Made by a program: the position numbers and the translations under genes. From Desulfovibrio desulfuricans (GTDB lineage: Bacteria; Desulfobacterota; Desulfovibrionia; Desulfovibrionales; Desulfovibrionaceae), in NCBI RefSeq assembly GCF_024460775.1, contig NZ_JANFYZ010000005.1:1-64000 (forward strand): 64,000 bases of DNA, written 5' to 3'. Positions 25,074 through 34,658 of this stretch are shown here, in pieces (position 1 is the stretch's first letter; every line of letters starts with the position of its first letter). The notes beneath the pieces are model-generated. The model did no database searches and was not told the origin of the DNA. It saw nothing but the letters and a program-made list of their open reading frames with translations.

Positions 25074-27149
25074 TTAGAATGTTGCGGTAACGCCCATAAA
25101 GAAGCTGCGGCCAGGCTCCGGATAATAGGCGCTGTATGCATATTCCTGATCAAACATGTTCTTCACGCCAGCTTCCACGGAAAAGTTCTTGTTGATATCG
25201 TAAACGGCCTTGAGGTCCACGGTGGTGAAGCCGGGGGCCTTGCGGTAATACGTATCGTAAGGAGCACTGTTCCAGTAGAAGCCGCTGCTCATGTTGACCT
25301 GCGGAATGATTGAGAAGCCTTCCACAGGCGTGATGACGCTGTACAGGGTGCTTGTAAGCTCGGGCAACTGGGTAAGCTTGTCGTCGTTGGTGCAGTTGTT
25401 CCAGTGCATGTAGTTGAACACCGCTCCCACGCTCACATACTGGTTGAACACAGCTTCCGCGCCCAGTTCGTAACCGTAGAAGGTGGCCCGGTTCAGGTTT
25501 GAGAACGACATGTTGCCAGAAGTACCCTGCGAGGTGATCAGGTCTGTCACATCGCTGTAGTACACGCTGCTGTTGAGCTTGAGCCAGTCGCCAAAAATAC
25601 CCTTGTAGCCCAGTTCATAATGATAGGCCTGCTCGGGGTTAAGATCGGGATTGGCAGGAGTGCCGCTCGTGCGCATGTAGCGCTCGCGCATGGTGGCAAA
25701 GCGCGATTTTTTGGCAAAGGTGGCGAACACCTCATGGTGTTCCGTCAGGTCATAGAAGGCCCCAACCTGATAGTTGAACAGGGTCTTGGGGTCGCTCAGC
25801 CCGTCCTTGTAGGAATACATGTCGCCCGTGGTATGGTCGCGGCTCTCAAGGGTTTGCGGAACCATGGTGCTGAGGCTGCTGCCGAAAACCAGAGTGAGCT
25901 TGTCCACTGGTTTGAGGGTGTATTCCGCGCCCAGATCCGTGTAGGTTTCCGTAATGTGCTCATCCAGCTGCGAACCCACATCAGCGGCCTTTTTCTTGAG
26001 CTTCGGTTTCAGGCCAGTGTCGTCAAACACGCTGTAGTCATTGTATTCTTTGTGCGAAAGAAGGCGATAACCAGCGGAAAGGGCGATCTTGTTGGCGGGG
26101 TTGAAAGTATAGTCAAACGTCAACTGGCCGCCGGTGGTAAACTGGTCATACGTCTTGTCCGCAGAATCCCGCCTGGTCATGGACACGTCGGTGTAGCTTT
26201 TTGAAGTGTCCTGATGCCAGTCGTAATAGGCAACAGCCTTCAGGTGCGCCTTGCTGCTGAGATTGAAATTGCCATTGGCGTACACACGGCTGGTTTCATA
26301 CTCCGGCCATTCCCAAAAGCGCTTGTAAGGATAGGTGGTTGAGTCGCCCGTACGGGTCTGGGCGGCATCAAAGGGCTGTCCCTTCTGAAAGTGCTGCCGC
26401 GTATAGCCCACCATGACATCCACATCGTCGTTTGGCGTCCAGCCGCCAATGATGTTGCCAGAGAGGGTCTGATTGTCCGAGTTGCGCGCGCGGCTGCCCG
26501 GCTGATAGGGCGCGGAGTCAAAACTGGCCGGATAGGTGAAGAAGTTCTGGTTATTGAATATGAACGTTCCCTTGAGGTAGTAGAGATCCTGCTTGGTTCC
26601 CACGCTTGCCGCAGCCATTTGACCCTGATTCTGCACGTTGCGGTCAAAAAAATTCATGTACTTGGCGGTGGCTTCAAACTCTTTTTTGGGTTTTGCCGTA
26701 CGCAGGTTCACCGCACCCGCAAGGTTGTTGTTGCTGATCAATAAAGGCGAGCTGTAGCCCTTGGAGACTTCGATGGATTCAAGGCCATAGGTCAGGATGT
26801 TGTTGGCATCCCATTCGTTGCGATAAGCGGTTGCAACGGGGATGTCGTCAATGTACAGGCCTACCTGATAGCGGTTGGAGCCACGAATGCTGATGGTTCC
26901 CTCATTGCGGCCTGCGGAAGTTTGCAGGTTCACGCCTTCCACGCCGCGCAGGGCTTCCCAGAGGTTTCTGGCGGTTTTCCGCTCTATGTCCACCTGGGTG
27001 ATGTGGTCGATGGTGTCCTTGGAAGCTGCCATTTCCAGGGGAGAAAGTTGAACTTCGCCATTACCTTCATTACCGGCGGATGCAGCACATGGGCTGCCTA
27101 TGATCCCCAATAAAGCCATTACCGCCGCATGCCTGTGCCACTGTTTCAT
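25074..27149 (-). CDS. TonB-dependent outer-membrane receptor
   Basis: 691 residues: a signal peptide (about 1-25), a plug domain (about 40-150, with VEGVNLQTSAGRNEGTISIRGSNRYQVGLYIDDIPV) and a 22-strand-type beta barrel ending in the aromatic C-terminus GVTATF. It is the first gene of the receptor, binding protein, permease, ATPase and TonB operon. GGAGG lies 5 nt before ATG 27149. A Fur-like sequence sits about 65 bp upstream. The receptor has no feature that fixes its ligand; a metal chelate is inferred from its neighbours. Confidence 0.93.
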   Translation of the reverse strand: MKQWHRHAAVMALLGIIGSPCAASAGNEGNGEVQLSPLEMAASKDTIDHITQVDIERKTARNLWEALRGVEGVNLQTSAGRNEGTISIRGSNRYQVGLYIDDIPVATAYRNEWDANNILTYGLESIEVSKGYSSPLLISNNNLAGAVNLRTAKPKKEFEATAKYMNFFDRNVQNQGQMAAASVGTKQDLYYLKGTFIFNNQNFFTYPASFDSAPYQPGSRARNSDNQTLSGNIIGGWTPNDDVDVMVGYTRQHFQKGQPFDAAQTRTGDSTTYPYKRFWEWPEYETSRVYANGNFNLSSKAHLKAVAYYDWHQDTSKSYTDVSMTRRDSADKTYDQFTTGGQLTFDYTFNPANKIALSAGYRLLSHKEYNDYSVFDDTGLKPKLKKKAADVGSQLDEHITETYTDLGAEYTLKPVDKLTLVFGSSLSTMVPQTLESRDHTTGDMYSYKDGLSDPKTLFNYQVGAFYDLTEHHEVFATFAKKSRFATMRERYMRTSGTPANPDLNPEQAYHYELGYKGIFGDWLKLNSSVYYSDVTDLITSQGTSGNMSFSNLNRATFYGYELGAEAVFNQYVSVGAVFNYMHWNNCTNDDKLTQLPELTSTLYSVITPVEGFSIIPQVNMSSGFYWNSAPYDTYYRKAPGFTTVDLKAVYDINKNFSVEAGVKNMFDQEYAYSAYYPEPGRSFFMGVTATF

Positions 27150-27211
27150 TGTGCCTCCAGATTTGAATCGTCTTCCCTGCCCTCTTCCTGCCAATTATTT
27201 AAAACCGCTTC

Positions 27212-27226
27212 TGATAATTAATATTT
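27212..27226 (-). promoter_or_regulatory. Possible Fur-type site upstream of the receptor operon
   Basis: TGATAATTAATATTT matches 11 of 14 positions of the 7-1-7 Fur pattern (TGATAAT-N-ATTATCA); the first half is perfect. It lies 63-77 bp before the receptor start, a reasonable place for a repressor. The region is AT-rich, so chance matches are likely. Confidence 0.35.
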
Positions 27227-27649
27227 TATTGTGTAAACAACCGATTGAAGGGGGGCAACGGTGGCACGATATATTGGGAACCGTGATTATTGGTGAAGCT
27301 TTGGGAAGCGATCTCTTTAAATTTCAGATGGCAAGAGGTAATTCACTGAACTTGCTGCTAAAAAAACAGAAAAGCGCACGGCTCCTCAGTCTTCCGCAAC
27401 GGACGCAGGTTTCAATAAATTCTGGATGAGGAAAAGATGAAAAAATGTTCTGGCAACCGCGCAAAATTGGGATTGATGCTGCGGTGTTTCTGCACTGGGG
27501 GATAGCGCAATCGCACGCGCGCATATGGTAGAGAGGAAGAAAGATAATTATAATATTGCAAATCGATAGGCTAATTAATATACATAGCTTCATTTATTTG
27601 ATTACAACAAATCTTTGACGGCCTCTCTGCCAAGGGCTATGTTTTACCA
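27227..27649. other. AT-rich intergenic region upstream of the receptor operon
   Basis: About 420 bp without a convincing gene. It should contain the receptor promoter (minus strand) and that of the small protein at 27650. A second Fur-like AT patch (AGATAATTATAATAT) occurs near 27543-27557. I found no cobalamin or molybdenum-cofactor riboswitch core here. Confidence 0.5.
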
Positions 27650-27844
27650 ATGAATAAAGACAACCTTCCCGTAATTCGGCCCTGTATAAAATGCGGCAAA
27701 TTCCCCAAGCTTCAAACATCCAGACCTGAAGGCAGAACCCACGACATCTTTCGCCTCTATTGCGACTGCGGAAACTGCCCCTTACAATGGTCAGTCAGCG
27801 AATCTGCCGCCATCCGGCTCTGGAATTCCTACGTGGCATCCTGA
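27650..27844 (+). CDS. Small Lar-like zinc-binding protein
   Basis: 64 residues with CIKCGKFP near residue 12, CDCGNC near 38-43 and the C-terminal AAIRLWNSY. The pattern of two Cys pairs followed by AI-x-WN is that of the restriction alleviation (Lar) family and related phage-borne zinc-ribbon proteins. Such genes are usually in phages or mobile elements; no phage gene surrounds this one. The family call rests on pattern only. Confidence 0.55.
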   Translation: MNKDNLPVIRPCIKCGKFPKLQTSRPEGRTHDIFRLYCDCGNCPLQWSVSESAAIRLWNSYVAS

Positions 27845-28021
27845 GCATGCCTGCTTTGCCAGCCCGCCTTTTCTTATTACCATACCCTGCTGCATGCGGC
27901 GCTGGTTCGCCTTACCCTGCGGCACATCACCCGCCAGCCCATGGACACCCTGACCGGAAGACCAATGCTGGCGCCCCTGTGCGCAGAAAAATAAACCTGT
28001 CACCCGCAAGCAGGAGTAGTT

Positions 28022-28450
28022 ATGAACACCCCTGATAATGGTTTGCAGCGTGTACTGGCAGCCCCTCAAGATGACCTGGAAACTGTCTGGAAACGCTTGC
28101 TGAACGCCATCGAGAGTGCGAAAATCCCTGTTTTTTCCATAGTGGATCACAAACAGAATGCCGTTGAGGCAGGCCTTGATATGACTGGCGCGCGCGTGAT
28201 CACCTTTGGCAATCCGGCAGTGGGCACAGCCCTCATGCTTGAAGCCCCGGACGCGGCCCTTGATCTGCCCCTGCGCATCTTGGCGGTGGAAACGCCGCAA
28301 GGGGTTTGCCTGCTCTGGAATGATCCCGCATGGATTGCGAGCCGCCACGGGATTGTTAAAAACGCCGACGTTGCGCAAAAAATGCAGAAATTGATGGAAC
28401 GGCTTGCCCGTGAGGCGGCTCAACATCAGGCTGGGGCTGGCGGACAGTAG
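28022..28450 (+). CDS. DUF302 domain protein
   Basis: 142 residues. The sequence ESAKIPVFSIVDHKQNAVEAGLDMTGARVITFGNPAVGTALM (about residues 30-72) is a clear DUF302 domain, of unknown function and often found near redox or metal genes. AGGAG lies 6 nt before ATG 28022. No signal peptide, so it is probably cytoplasmic. Confidence 0.85.
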   Translation: MNTPDNGLQRVLAAPQDDLETVWKRLLNAIESAKIPVFSIVDHKQNAVEAGLDMTGARVITFGNPAVGTALMLEAPDAALDLPLRILAVETPQGVCLLWNDPAWIASRHGIVKNADVAQKMQKLMERLAREAAQHQAGAGGQ

Positions 28451-28480
28451 AAAATTGTTTTGGCGGGCAAGCCATAAAAA

Positions 28481-28509
28481 AGGCGGGCCGGAAATATCCC
28501 GGCTCGCCT
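28481..28509. terminator. Shared terminator between DUF302 and cupin genes
   Basis: AGGCGGGCCGG/CCGGCTCGCCT stem with one G-T wobble. On the minus strand it is followed by TTTTTTAT, so it serves the cupin gene; it may also end the DUF302 gene. Confidence 0.8.
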
Positions 28510-28536
28510 CACAAATATTTGCGCTAAAGAAAGGCG

Positions 28537-29016
28537 CTATTTTGTGCTGACAGACAATTCCTGCCCAGTAACCCCGCAGTAGACAAGAAAGAGCTCCACG
28601 CCCTCATCGCCCGTATATCCATAGTGCGGCTTATTGACCATTTCCGCCAGAAAGTCCCCCTGCTTCAACTGCCGCTCCAGACCGTCCGCCTCGCTTTTTA
28701 CTGTCAGCGCGCCCGCATGCACATAGGCAATGTTCGGCATGGGATGGGTGTGGCTGCCAAGACGCGAATTGGGAGGAATCACAATTTTTACAATCTTGAT
28801 GTCCGCATCCCCGGCTGGGTATGCGCCATAGGGCGTTCCATCCCATGAGCGATCGGCTTCAAACAGCACCGTTTTGGTCACGCTAGTGGATGGGGCCACT
28901 GCGGCAACAGCCTGACCCAGCTCAAACAGCACCGCGCCTCTGCCGCCCGCCCAAAAACCGGCAGCAAAAATGACAATGCCTGCGGTTATTGCAAGGGCGT
29001 AACTTTTTTTGAACAT
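28537..29016 (-). CDS. Membrane-anchored or exported cupin
   Basis: 159 residues: an N-terminal hydrophobic segment (about 4-24) and a cupin domain (about 70-150) with the metal-binding pattern GSHTHPMPNIAYVHAGALTV and downstream KQGDFLAEM and HYGY. ATG 29016 is preferred over 29022 because AGGAG then has 6-nt spacing. The periplasmic side is likely. The substrate is unknown. Confidence 0.8.
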   Translation of the reverse strand: MFKKSYALAITAGIVIFAAGFWAGGRGAVLFELGQAVAAVAPSTSVTKTVLFEADRSWDGTPYGAYPAGDADIKIVKIVIPPNSRLGSHTHPMPNIAYVHAGALTVKSEADGLERQLKQGDFLAEMVNKPHYGYTGDEGVELFLVYCGVTGQELSVSTK

Positions 29017-29089
29017 AGACATCTCCTGCACGGCACCGCTTCGTAAAAATTTGGGGAACATCTCCGCGAATTAGAATGCCCGCGCGCCA

Positions 29090-31978
29090 CTATGCCAGAT
29101 CAGCCTGCGTTTTGCCCCGCCGCAGCCAGCGCAAAATGGTTGCAAACATCTGATCCGGTTCCACTGGCTTGGCAATAAAGTCGTCCATTCCCGCTGCAAA
29201 GCAGCGGTCGCGATCTTCATTAAATGCATTGGCCGTCATGGCAATGATTGGCAGGTGCTGAGCGGACGGCATCTTTCTCAGCTCGCGGGTTGCCTCCAGA
29301 CCGTCCATATTGGGCATCTGCATATCCATCAGCACCAGGGCATAGTGGTCTGGGTCGGTCTGGCGCACCATGGCAAGGGCTTCCAGCCCGTCACGCGCGA
29401 CCTCTACTTCAAGCAGGGCCTCTGCCAGTGTTTCTGTTGCAACAATCATGTTTATTTCATTATCTTCCACAAGCAAAACACGGCTGCCTGCAAAATTTAC
29501 AGAAATTTCCTGACAGGCATTCTTGACCTGTTCCCTGGCCTTAACAAGGCTGGCGTCTTCAACCTTGTCAAAAACTGCCGTAAACCAGAAAGTGCTGCCC
29601 TGTCCCAATGTGCTGTGGGCCCCGGCCTGCCCGCCCATAAGTTCTGCCAGTTTTCTGGTAATGGCCAGGCCCAGGCCTGTGCCGCCAAACCGTTTGGACA
29701 TGGAAGAATCAGCCTGCTCAAAGGGAGCAAACAGGTTTGGCAGTTGCACCTCGGCAAAGCCTATGCCGGTATCTGTCACCTCAAAGCGGAGCCTCACGTG
29801 CGATTCCATTTCCGCGTCCTTCAAGGTGCGGATGGTAACACTGCCCGAGTGCGTAAACTTGATGGCATTGCTCACCAGATTGAGCAGGGCCTGCGTGACG
29901 CGCAAGGCATCGCCATTGAGCGCGCAGGGCATGGGATCAGACTCCACATGCAGTTGTATGCCCTTGGCAGACGCGCTTTCTGCCATGATTGACACCACGT
30001 TGTTGGAGATAGCCCTTATATCCATCGGTTCGGCAACAATAACCAGCTTGCCGGCTTCGATCTTTGAAAAATCAAGGATATCATTGATAAGGCGGAGAAG
30101 ATGCCTGCCTGATGCCTGAACGCGCTCCAGCTTTTCCGTTGTATCCTTATCCTGCGTTCTTTTCCTCAAAAGGTGGGCAAGCCCGATTATGGCGTTCAAC
30201 GGTGTGCGGATTTCGTGGCTCATGCTCGCCAGAAAGATACTCTTGGCGGCATTGGCAGCTTCGGCCTGCTCGCGGGACAGGGTCATCTGGGCCATTGCCA
30301 GGCGTTCATTTGTGATGTCGTCAATAACAGACACTATTCCCTTGGAGTGGTCAGCCGGATCAACCGCCGTGCCCGTCATGCGAGCCCAAAAACGGGTTCC
30401 GTCACGACGCACCAGTTCTTCTTCCCTGCAATAAGTTTCACCGTTCCATATCCGCTCATAAGGGATTTTGCCCGCATCAAGGTAGGCCTCGTTGTCTACA
30501 TACCATACCCTTACGGACTTGCCGATCATCTCGCCCTCAGGCCAGCCAAACATTTCGTGCATTCTGCGGTTACCGCGAATGATTGTACGGTCGGCGATCA
30601 GCGCTATGCCGGAGCTGGCGCAGTCGTATATGGTCTGCAACACAGCCGTGCGCGCGGCAAGCTCCGCAGACCGGCTGGCAACCTGCGCCTCCAGTTGGTC
30701 GTTAAGTGCGGCAGTGGCCTGTTCTGCCCTTTTGCGTTTTTGATTCTGTATTGCCAGAGCAATGGACAATGCAGACAAAATGGCAATGGCTGCCGCTGCG
30801 GCGGTCACCGAATTGCGGTATTCGCTCCAAATGGTTCGCGGGCGGTTCAATATTACAGAATCTGGGGGTAACTTGGTGGTGTCGGCCCCCCAACGCAGCA
30901 ACTGAACCCAGTCAAACATGGGCTGCGGCAGCACTGCGGCATCTGTATTGTCGGCATCAATTTTGCGGATTCCGGTCAGAAACTCAAAACCGACCTTGCC
31001 TACTTGCCGCCCAACTTCTGTGGTCATTACAACAGATCCCCCCGTTGCGCCCTGGAGGACATGCGCATCATAGAGGGCCAGCACTGGCGCGTTTGCCAGC
31101 CTGGCAACATCGGCGGCCACTTCTGCGGGAACAAAACTGTGCCCGGTGCTGTCCTTATAATAGGTTCCAAGCAAGACAAGGGTATTGGGGGGCAATGAGG
31201 AAACCCGCTCAAGCATTTCCCCGTAGGACAATGCCGCAGTATCCTCCATCTTAATATTTTCCGGCAATGCGGCCAGGGCCGAAATCACCTGAGTATGGAA
31301 CAACGACTGTTTTTTGTATGCTCCGGCAACTACAACCAGATTGCGCGTTTGCGGGAAAAGATCGAGCCCGTAGCGGAGCGTCCCGGCAATATCCCAGCGG
31401 CTGCCCACATACAAAACAGAGTGCGGACGACCGCGCCACAATACCGCAGGATTGGATATCTGGGTTGCCAGAACCGGCACATCAAGCGGCACCATGCCAG
31501 CGCACTCATATGCAAAAAATTCCAGAGCAGCCTGGTTTTGCACTACCACCAGCCCAATGTCTGCCCGGGCGATCTTTTCCTGCAATACGGATGCAAGCCT
31601 GGAGCGCCAATAGGTGCTGTCGTTGCGTACAAGGTCGAGCATTTCAACGTAGATATCGCTGAAACTCAGGCCTTTTTTCCTGAGGACTTCAACTGTTCCG
31701 GCGGCCATGTTGTCTGTAACAGGCAGGCCATATTGCGATCCTGAAAGAATGAGTACGGACTTGTGCTCAGATGTTTGCGGCTTGCCCGTTTGCATTTTCG
31801 GCTGCATGCCCTGCGCATTGTCCGTAGCAGCGCTTGCCGCGAGAGTGAAAAAACTGGCATCAGAATCCAGCAACATGGCGCAAAATATTGTAGCCAGCCA
31901 CATTGCAGCAATGCGCAGGATAGATGGACGATAAAAACTGCTCTTCGGCATTTTCACAATTGTCAGCAGTGATTGCAT
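29090..31978 (-). CDS. Hybrid sensor histidine kinase with periplasmic ABC-substrate-binding sensor
   Basis: 962 residues. In order: membrane segment (about 21-38); periplasmic ABC-substrate-binding-type domain (about 72-365); second membrane segment (about 388-410); coiled coil; PAS domain (about 447-560); HisKA with phospho-acceptor His588 in SHEIRTPLN; HATPase (about 690-805, with DTGIGF and GGTGLGL); receiver domain (about 832-955) with phospho-acceptor Asp885 in LVLMDMQMPNMDG. It should sense a periplasmic small molecule. No separate response regulator is adjacent, so its output partner is elsewhere. Confidence 0.93.
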   Translation of the reverse strand: MQSLLTIVKMPKSSFYRPSILRIAAMWLATIFCAMLLDSDASFFTLAASAATDNAQGMQPKMQTGKPQTSEHKSVLILSGSQYGLPVTDNMAAGTVEVLRKKGLSFSDIYVEMLDLVRNDSTYWRSRLASVLQEKIARADIGLVVVQNQAALEFFAYECAGMVPLDVPVLATQISNPAVLWRGRPHSVLYVGSRWDIAGTLRYGLDLFPQTRNLVVVAGAYKKQSLFHTQVISALAALPENIKMEDTAALSYGEMLERVSSLPPNTLVLLGTYYKDSTGHSFVPAEVAADVARLANAPVLALYDAHVLQGATGGSVVMTTEVGRQVGKVGFEFLTGIRKIDADNTDAAVLPQPMFDWVQLLRWGADTTKLPPDSVILNRPRTIWSEYRNSVTAAAAAIAILSALSIALAIQNQKRKRAEQATAALNDQLEAQVASRSAELAARTAVLQTIYDCASSGIALIADRTIIRGNRRMHEMFGWPEGEMIGKSVRVWYVDNEAYLDAGKIPYERIWNGETYCREEELVRRDGTRFWARMTGTAVDPADHSKGIVSVIDDITNERLAMAQMTLSREQAEAANAAKSIFLASMSHEIRTPLNAIIGLAHLLRKRTQDKDTTEKLERVQASGRHLLRLINDILDFSKIEAGKLVIVAEPMDIRAISNNVVSIMAESASAKGIQLHVESDPMPCALNGDALRVTQALLNLVSNAIKFTHSGSVTIRTLKDAEMESHVRLRFEVTDTGIGFAEVQLPNLFAPFEQADSSMSKRFGGTGLGLAITRKLAELMGGQAGAHSTLGQGSTFWFTAVFDKVEDASLVKAREQVKNACQEISVNFAGSRVLLVEDNEINMIVATETLAEALLEVEVARDGLEALAMVRQTDPDHYALVLMDMQMPNMDGLEATRELRKMPSAQHLPIIAMTANAFNEDRDRCFAAGMDDFIAKPVEPDQMFATILRWLRRGKTQADLA

Positions 31979-32785
31979 CTATTCACCCCTGCATCGCAAG
32001 CCCATTTATAAAACGAGGAATCTGCGTAAGGGTGCCTGCCGTGCGCGCTGCGCACCTCGTGGCTTCTGATTAAATCTTGTATTTTACATTAAGTGCATCC
32101 AATGCTGAAGTCCAGCCACCGCAGGTTGTGTGATTCTTATGACTAAACTTTTTATTCTGATATTATAGTGTGTTAATATGTTTAATTTTTCAATAACTGT
32201 GCATGCCTCAATAGCATCCATTGATGATTCCCCAATAAAAATAGGCTGTTATTCTTTCTTAATCCGCCATTCGGTTACGGAATAAAATCAGCATGGTATG
32301 CTCTGAGAATTATCAGTCTGGCACCCGGCATCTGCCATGCTTATCATCTATGACAAAAGTTACAAAAATTAATTAAAATATATTGAATATGTTTGTTATT
32401 TAGATAACAATTTATTCATGGAAAGATATTGCTGATGTTCGTACTAAAATTTCAACTTTATTTTCAGAGGTTTCTTCTGGAGACGCCCACGCGATCTGCG
32501 CGGTTCTATCCTGCCTGTTTTTTGGCTGAACCATCGGGTCACACTACACCGAAGCCATGCTTGGCATGGCCTATGGGGTTGGCGTTATAAAGTCACCCCG
32601 GCTTGCCTGTCTGCTGGGGCGAGCGGACTTAAGACGCTGAACAAAAAGGCACTGACTGAAATCGTCTTTTCATGATTCTTTACTTCCCCTCTGGCCAGTA
32701 TCGTTCCGTATGCCCTGTACAAAGTGCTGAGCGCAGTTTTGGGCACCCATTAAGCCCACAGATTCTCTGAACGCACGAGGAAGTT
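31979..32785. other. 800-bp intergenic region
   Basis: No gene is supported. 31980-32460 is strongly AT-rich and probably holds the kinase promoter. 32461-32785 returns to normal composition with small hairpins (for example GCCATGC-TT-GGCATGGC near 32556) and reads like decayed coding sequence without a traceable frame. I looked for a fluoride riboswitch before the MFS gene and found none. Confidence 0.5.
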
Positions 32786-34009
32786 ATGGTGCTTAAATTC
32801 TTGGGCAAAAAAACAGCCACACCTGCCGTAACCTTTGTTGTCTTGATGGGCATAGTCAGCCTGTTTGCCGATATGACCCATGAGGGAGCCCGAAGCATTT
32901 ACGGCTCCTACCTCCCCCTTCTTGGGGCTTCTGCCACTGCAATCGGCTTTGTTTCCGGCTTTGGCGAGCTTGTGGGCTATTCGCTCCGGCTGTTTACGGG
33001 CATCATAGCCAACAAGACAAAATGCTACTGGGGCATGACCCTGCTGGGGTATGGCGTCAATGTTGTCGCCATTCCCTTTCTGGCGCTGGTTCCAGAAAAT
33101 GGCTGGATGCTGGCTTGTATCCTGATTGTGTCCGAGAGAGCAGGCAAGGCCATACGGCAACCGGCAAAAAATACGCTTCTGTCTTTTGCCGCCACTCAGG
33201 TTGGTGTGGGCAAGGCCTTTGCCCTGCAAGAATTCCTTGACCAGATGGGCGCATTTTTAGGGCCTGTGCTGCTTTTTTGTGTGTTGTGGTTCAAAGGCGG
33301 TGAAGACACGCTTGAGTCTTACGCGCTGTGTTTTGCAGTTCTGGGGATTCCGGCGGTAGCCACCATGTGCTGGCTTTTTTGGGCAAAGCAATGCTTCCCT
33401 ACCCCTGAACTTTTTGAAAAAACAACAGCCAATGGGGCAGTGAACAAAAAAAGCTCCTTTATCCTCTACCTTGTGGCAATTTCATTGTTTGCGTTTGGGT
33501 TCATTGATTTTCCCATCGTCACAATGCATGCCGCAAAGCAGAATATTTTTTCTGTAAGCTCATTACCTTTGCTGTACGCGTGGGCGATGATCGTGGACGC
33601 CTTTGCAGCCTTGGTGTTTGGAGCGCTCTATGATAAAATTCAATTCAAAGCGCTGCTTGTGTCGGGAATTATCTCGGCCTTTTCTGCCGTATTCATTTTT
33701 TCCATAAGCTCCTTCTGGGGCATTGCCATCGGGGTTACGCTCTGGGGCATAGGCATGGGCGCGCAGGAATCAATTCTCAAGGCGGCTGTAGTGGGCTTAA
33801 CCTCCAAGGAAAACCGTTCGGCCAGCTTTGGTTTTTTTGAATCCTGTTTTGGGGTCAGCTGGTTTATGGGCAGCTGGTTTATGGGCTGGCTTTACGATTT
33901 CAACCCTCACGGCCTGGTTATTTGCTCGGTAACGGCGCAATTGCTGGCGCTGCCCCTGTATGCCCGCATTCACAGCGACAAGGCCACAGCGAAGCCTGAG
34001 GCGGCATAG
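32786..34009 (+). CDS. MFS transporter of the MFS-ChrB-enolase cassette
   Basis: 407 residues with 12 predicted membrane segments; the N-terminal half has LFADMTHEGARSIYGSYLPLLGASATAIGFVSGFGELVGY and the cytoplasmic loop SERAGKAIRQPAKNTLLSFA typical of a drug/anion-efflux type MFS. It is followed by a ChrB-like gene 52 bp downstream and then an enolase. The gene is somewhat AT-richer than the housekeeping regions. Efflux of a toxic anion or metabolite is inferred from context. Confidence 0.8.
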   Translation: MVLKFLGKKTATPAVTFVVLMGIVSLFADMTHEGARSIYGSYLPLLGASATAIGFVSGFGELVGYSLRLFTGIIANKTKCYWGMTLLGYGVNVVAIPFLALVPENGWMLACILIVSERAGKAIRQPAKNTLLSFAATQVGVGKAFALQEFLDQMGAFLGPVLLFCVLWFKGGEDTLESYALCFAVLGIPAVATMCWLFWAKQCFPTPELFEKTTANGAVNKKSSFILYLVAISLFAFGFIDFPIVTMHAAKQNIFSVSSLPLLYAWAMIVDAFAALVFGALYDKIQFKALLVSGIISAFSAVFIFSISSFWGIAIGVTLWGIGMGAQESILKAAVVGLTSKENRSASFGFFESCFGVSWFMGSWFMGWLYDFNPHGLVICSVTAQLLALPLYARIHSDKATAKPEAA

Positions 34010-34061
34010 CGCTTACAACTTGCCAACGAAACGACATTTAACATACTGGTGACACAGCACT

Positions 34062-34589
34062 ATGCGTTTCCTCTTCTTCTCGTACACCCTGCCGACCAAG
34101 GCGGCCAAAGGCCGTGTACAGGTTTGGCGGCAATTGAAAAAAACCGGGGCCATAAGCTACCGTGGACTATGGGTTATTCCTTTCAACAAAGAGCGAATCC
34201 CTTTGCTGGAGGAACTGGCAGCACTGGTGCTTTCTCTTGAGGGGGAATCCCTGGTATTTGAAGGAAAGCTTTTGAACGATGCCGACGAGGGCCGTGTTCT
34301 GGACAACCTGGGAGAGGCCTCGCGCCTTGAATACACGGAGCTTTTAGATAAGTGCGCTGACTATCTGAAAGAAATAGAAAAGGAGACCGCTGCCGAGAAT
34401 TTTATCTTTGCAGAGGTCGAAGAAAACGAAGAAGAACTGGAAAAGCTGAAAAACTGGTTCAAAAAAATTCAAAAGCGCCAGATTGTGGAAATACCTGAAA
34501 AAGAGCAGGCCATCACCGCAATTGCCAAATGCGAAGAAGTGTTTGAACAGTTTTCGGCAGTTGCTTATGAGCGGGCTGATAAAGCCTAA
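34062..34589 (+). CDS. ChrB N-terminal-domain-like protein
   Basis: 175 residues. The opening FLFFSYTLPTKAAKGRVQVWRQLKKTGAISYRGLWVIPFN matches the N-terminal domain of ChrB chromate-resistance proteins, which has a winged-helix-like fold. The rest is an acidic helical segment (about 95-150). The C-terminal ChrB domain is missing. ChrB is a chromate-sensing regulator in other bacteria. No ChrA transporter is present here, so the signal it senses may differ. Confidence 0.75.
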   Translation: MRFLFFSYTLPTKAAKGRVQVWRQLKKTGAISYRGLWVIPFNKERIPLLEELAALVLSLEGESLVFEGKLLNDADEGRVLDNLGEASRLEYTELLDKCADYLKEIEKETAAENFIFAEVEENEEELEKLKNWFKKIQKRQIVEIPEKEQAITAIAKCEEVFEQFSAVAYERADKA

Positions 34590-34658
34590 AACAAACCGAT
34601 GCCAGCCCGATTGCATCCATGCTTGACTTTTGGGTTGGTTGGAACAAAGTAAAAATTA

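Noticed and set aside
27150..27649. Cobalamin or Moco riboswitch before the TonB-dependent receptor
   Set aside because: No B12-box-like GCCACTG or other conserved core is present on the minus strand.
32461..32785. A second fluoride riboswitch before the MFS gene
   Set aside because: No GATGGAGTTC, AACCGC or TGATGACTCC elements are present.
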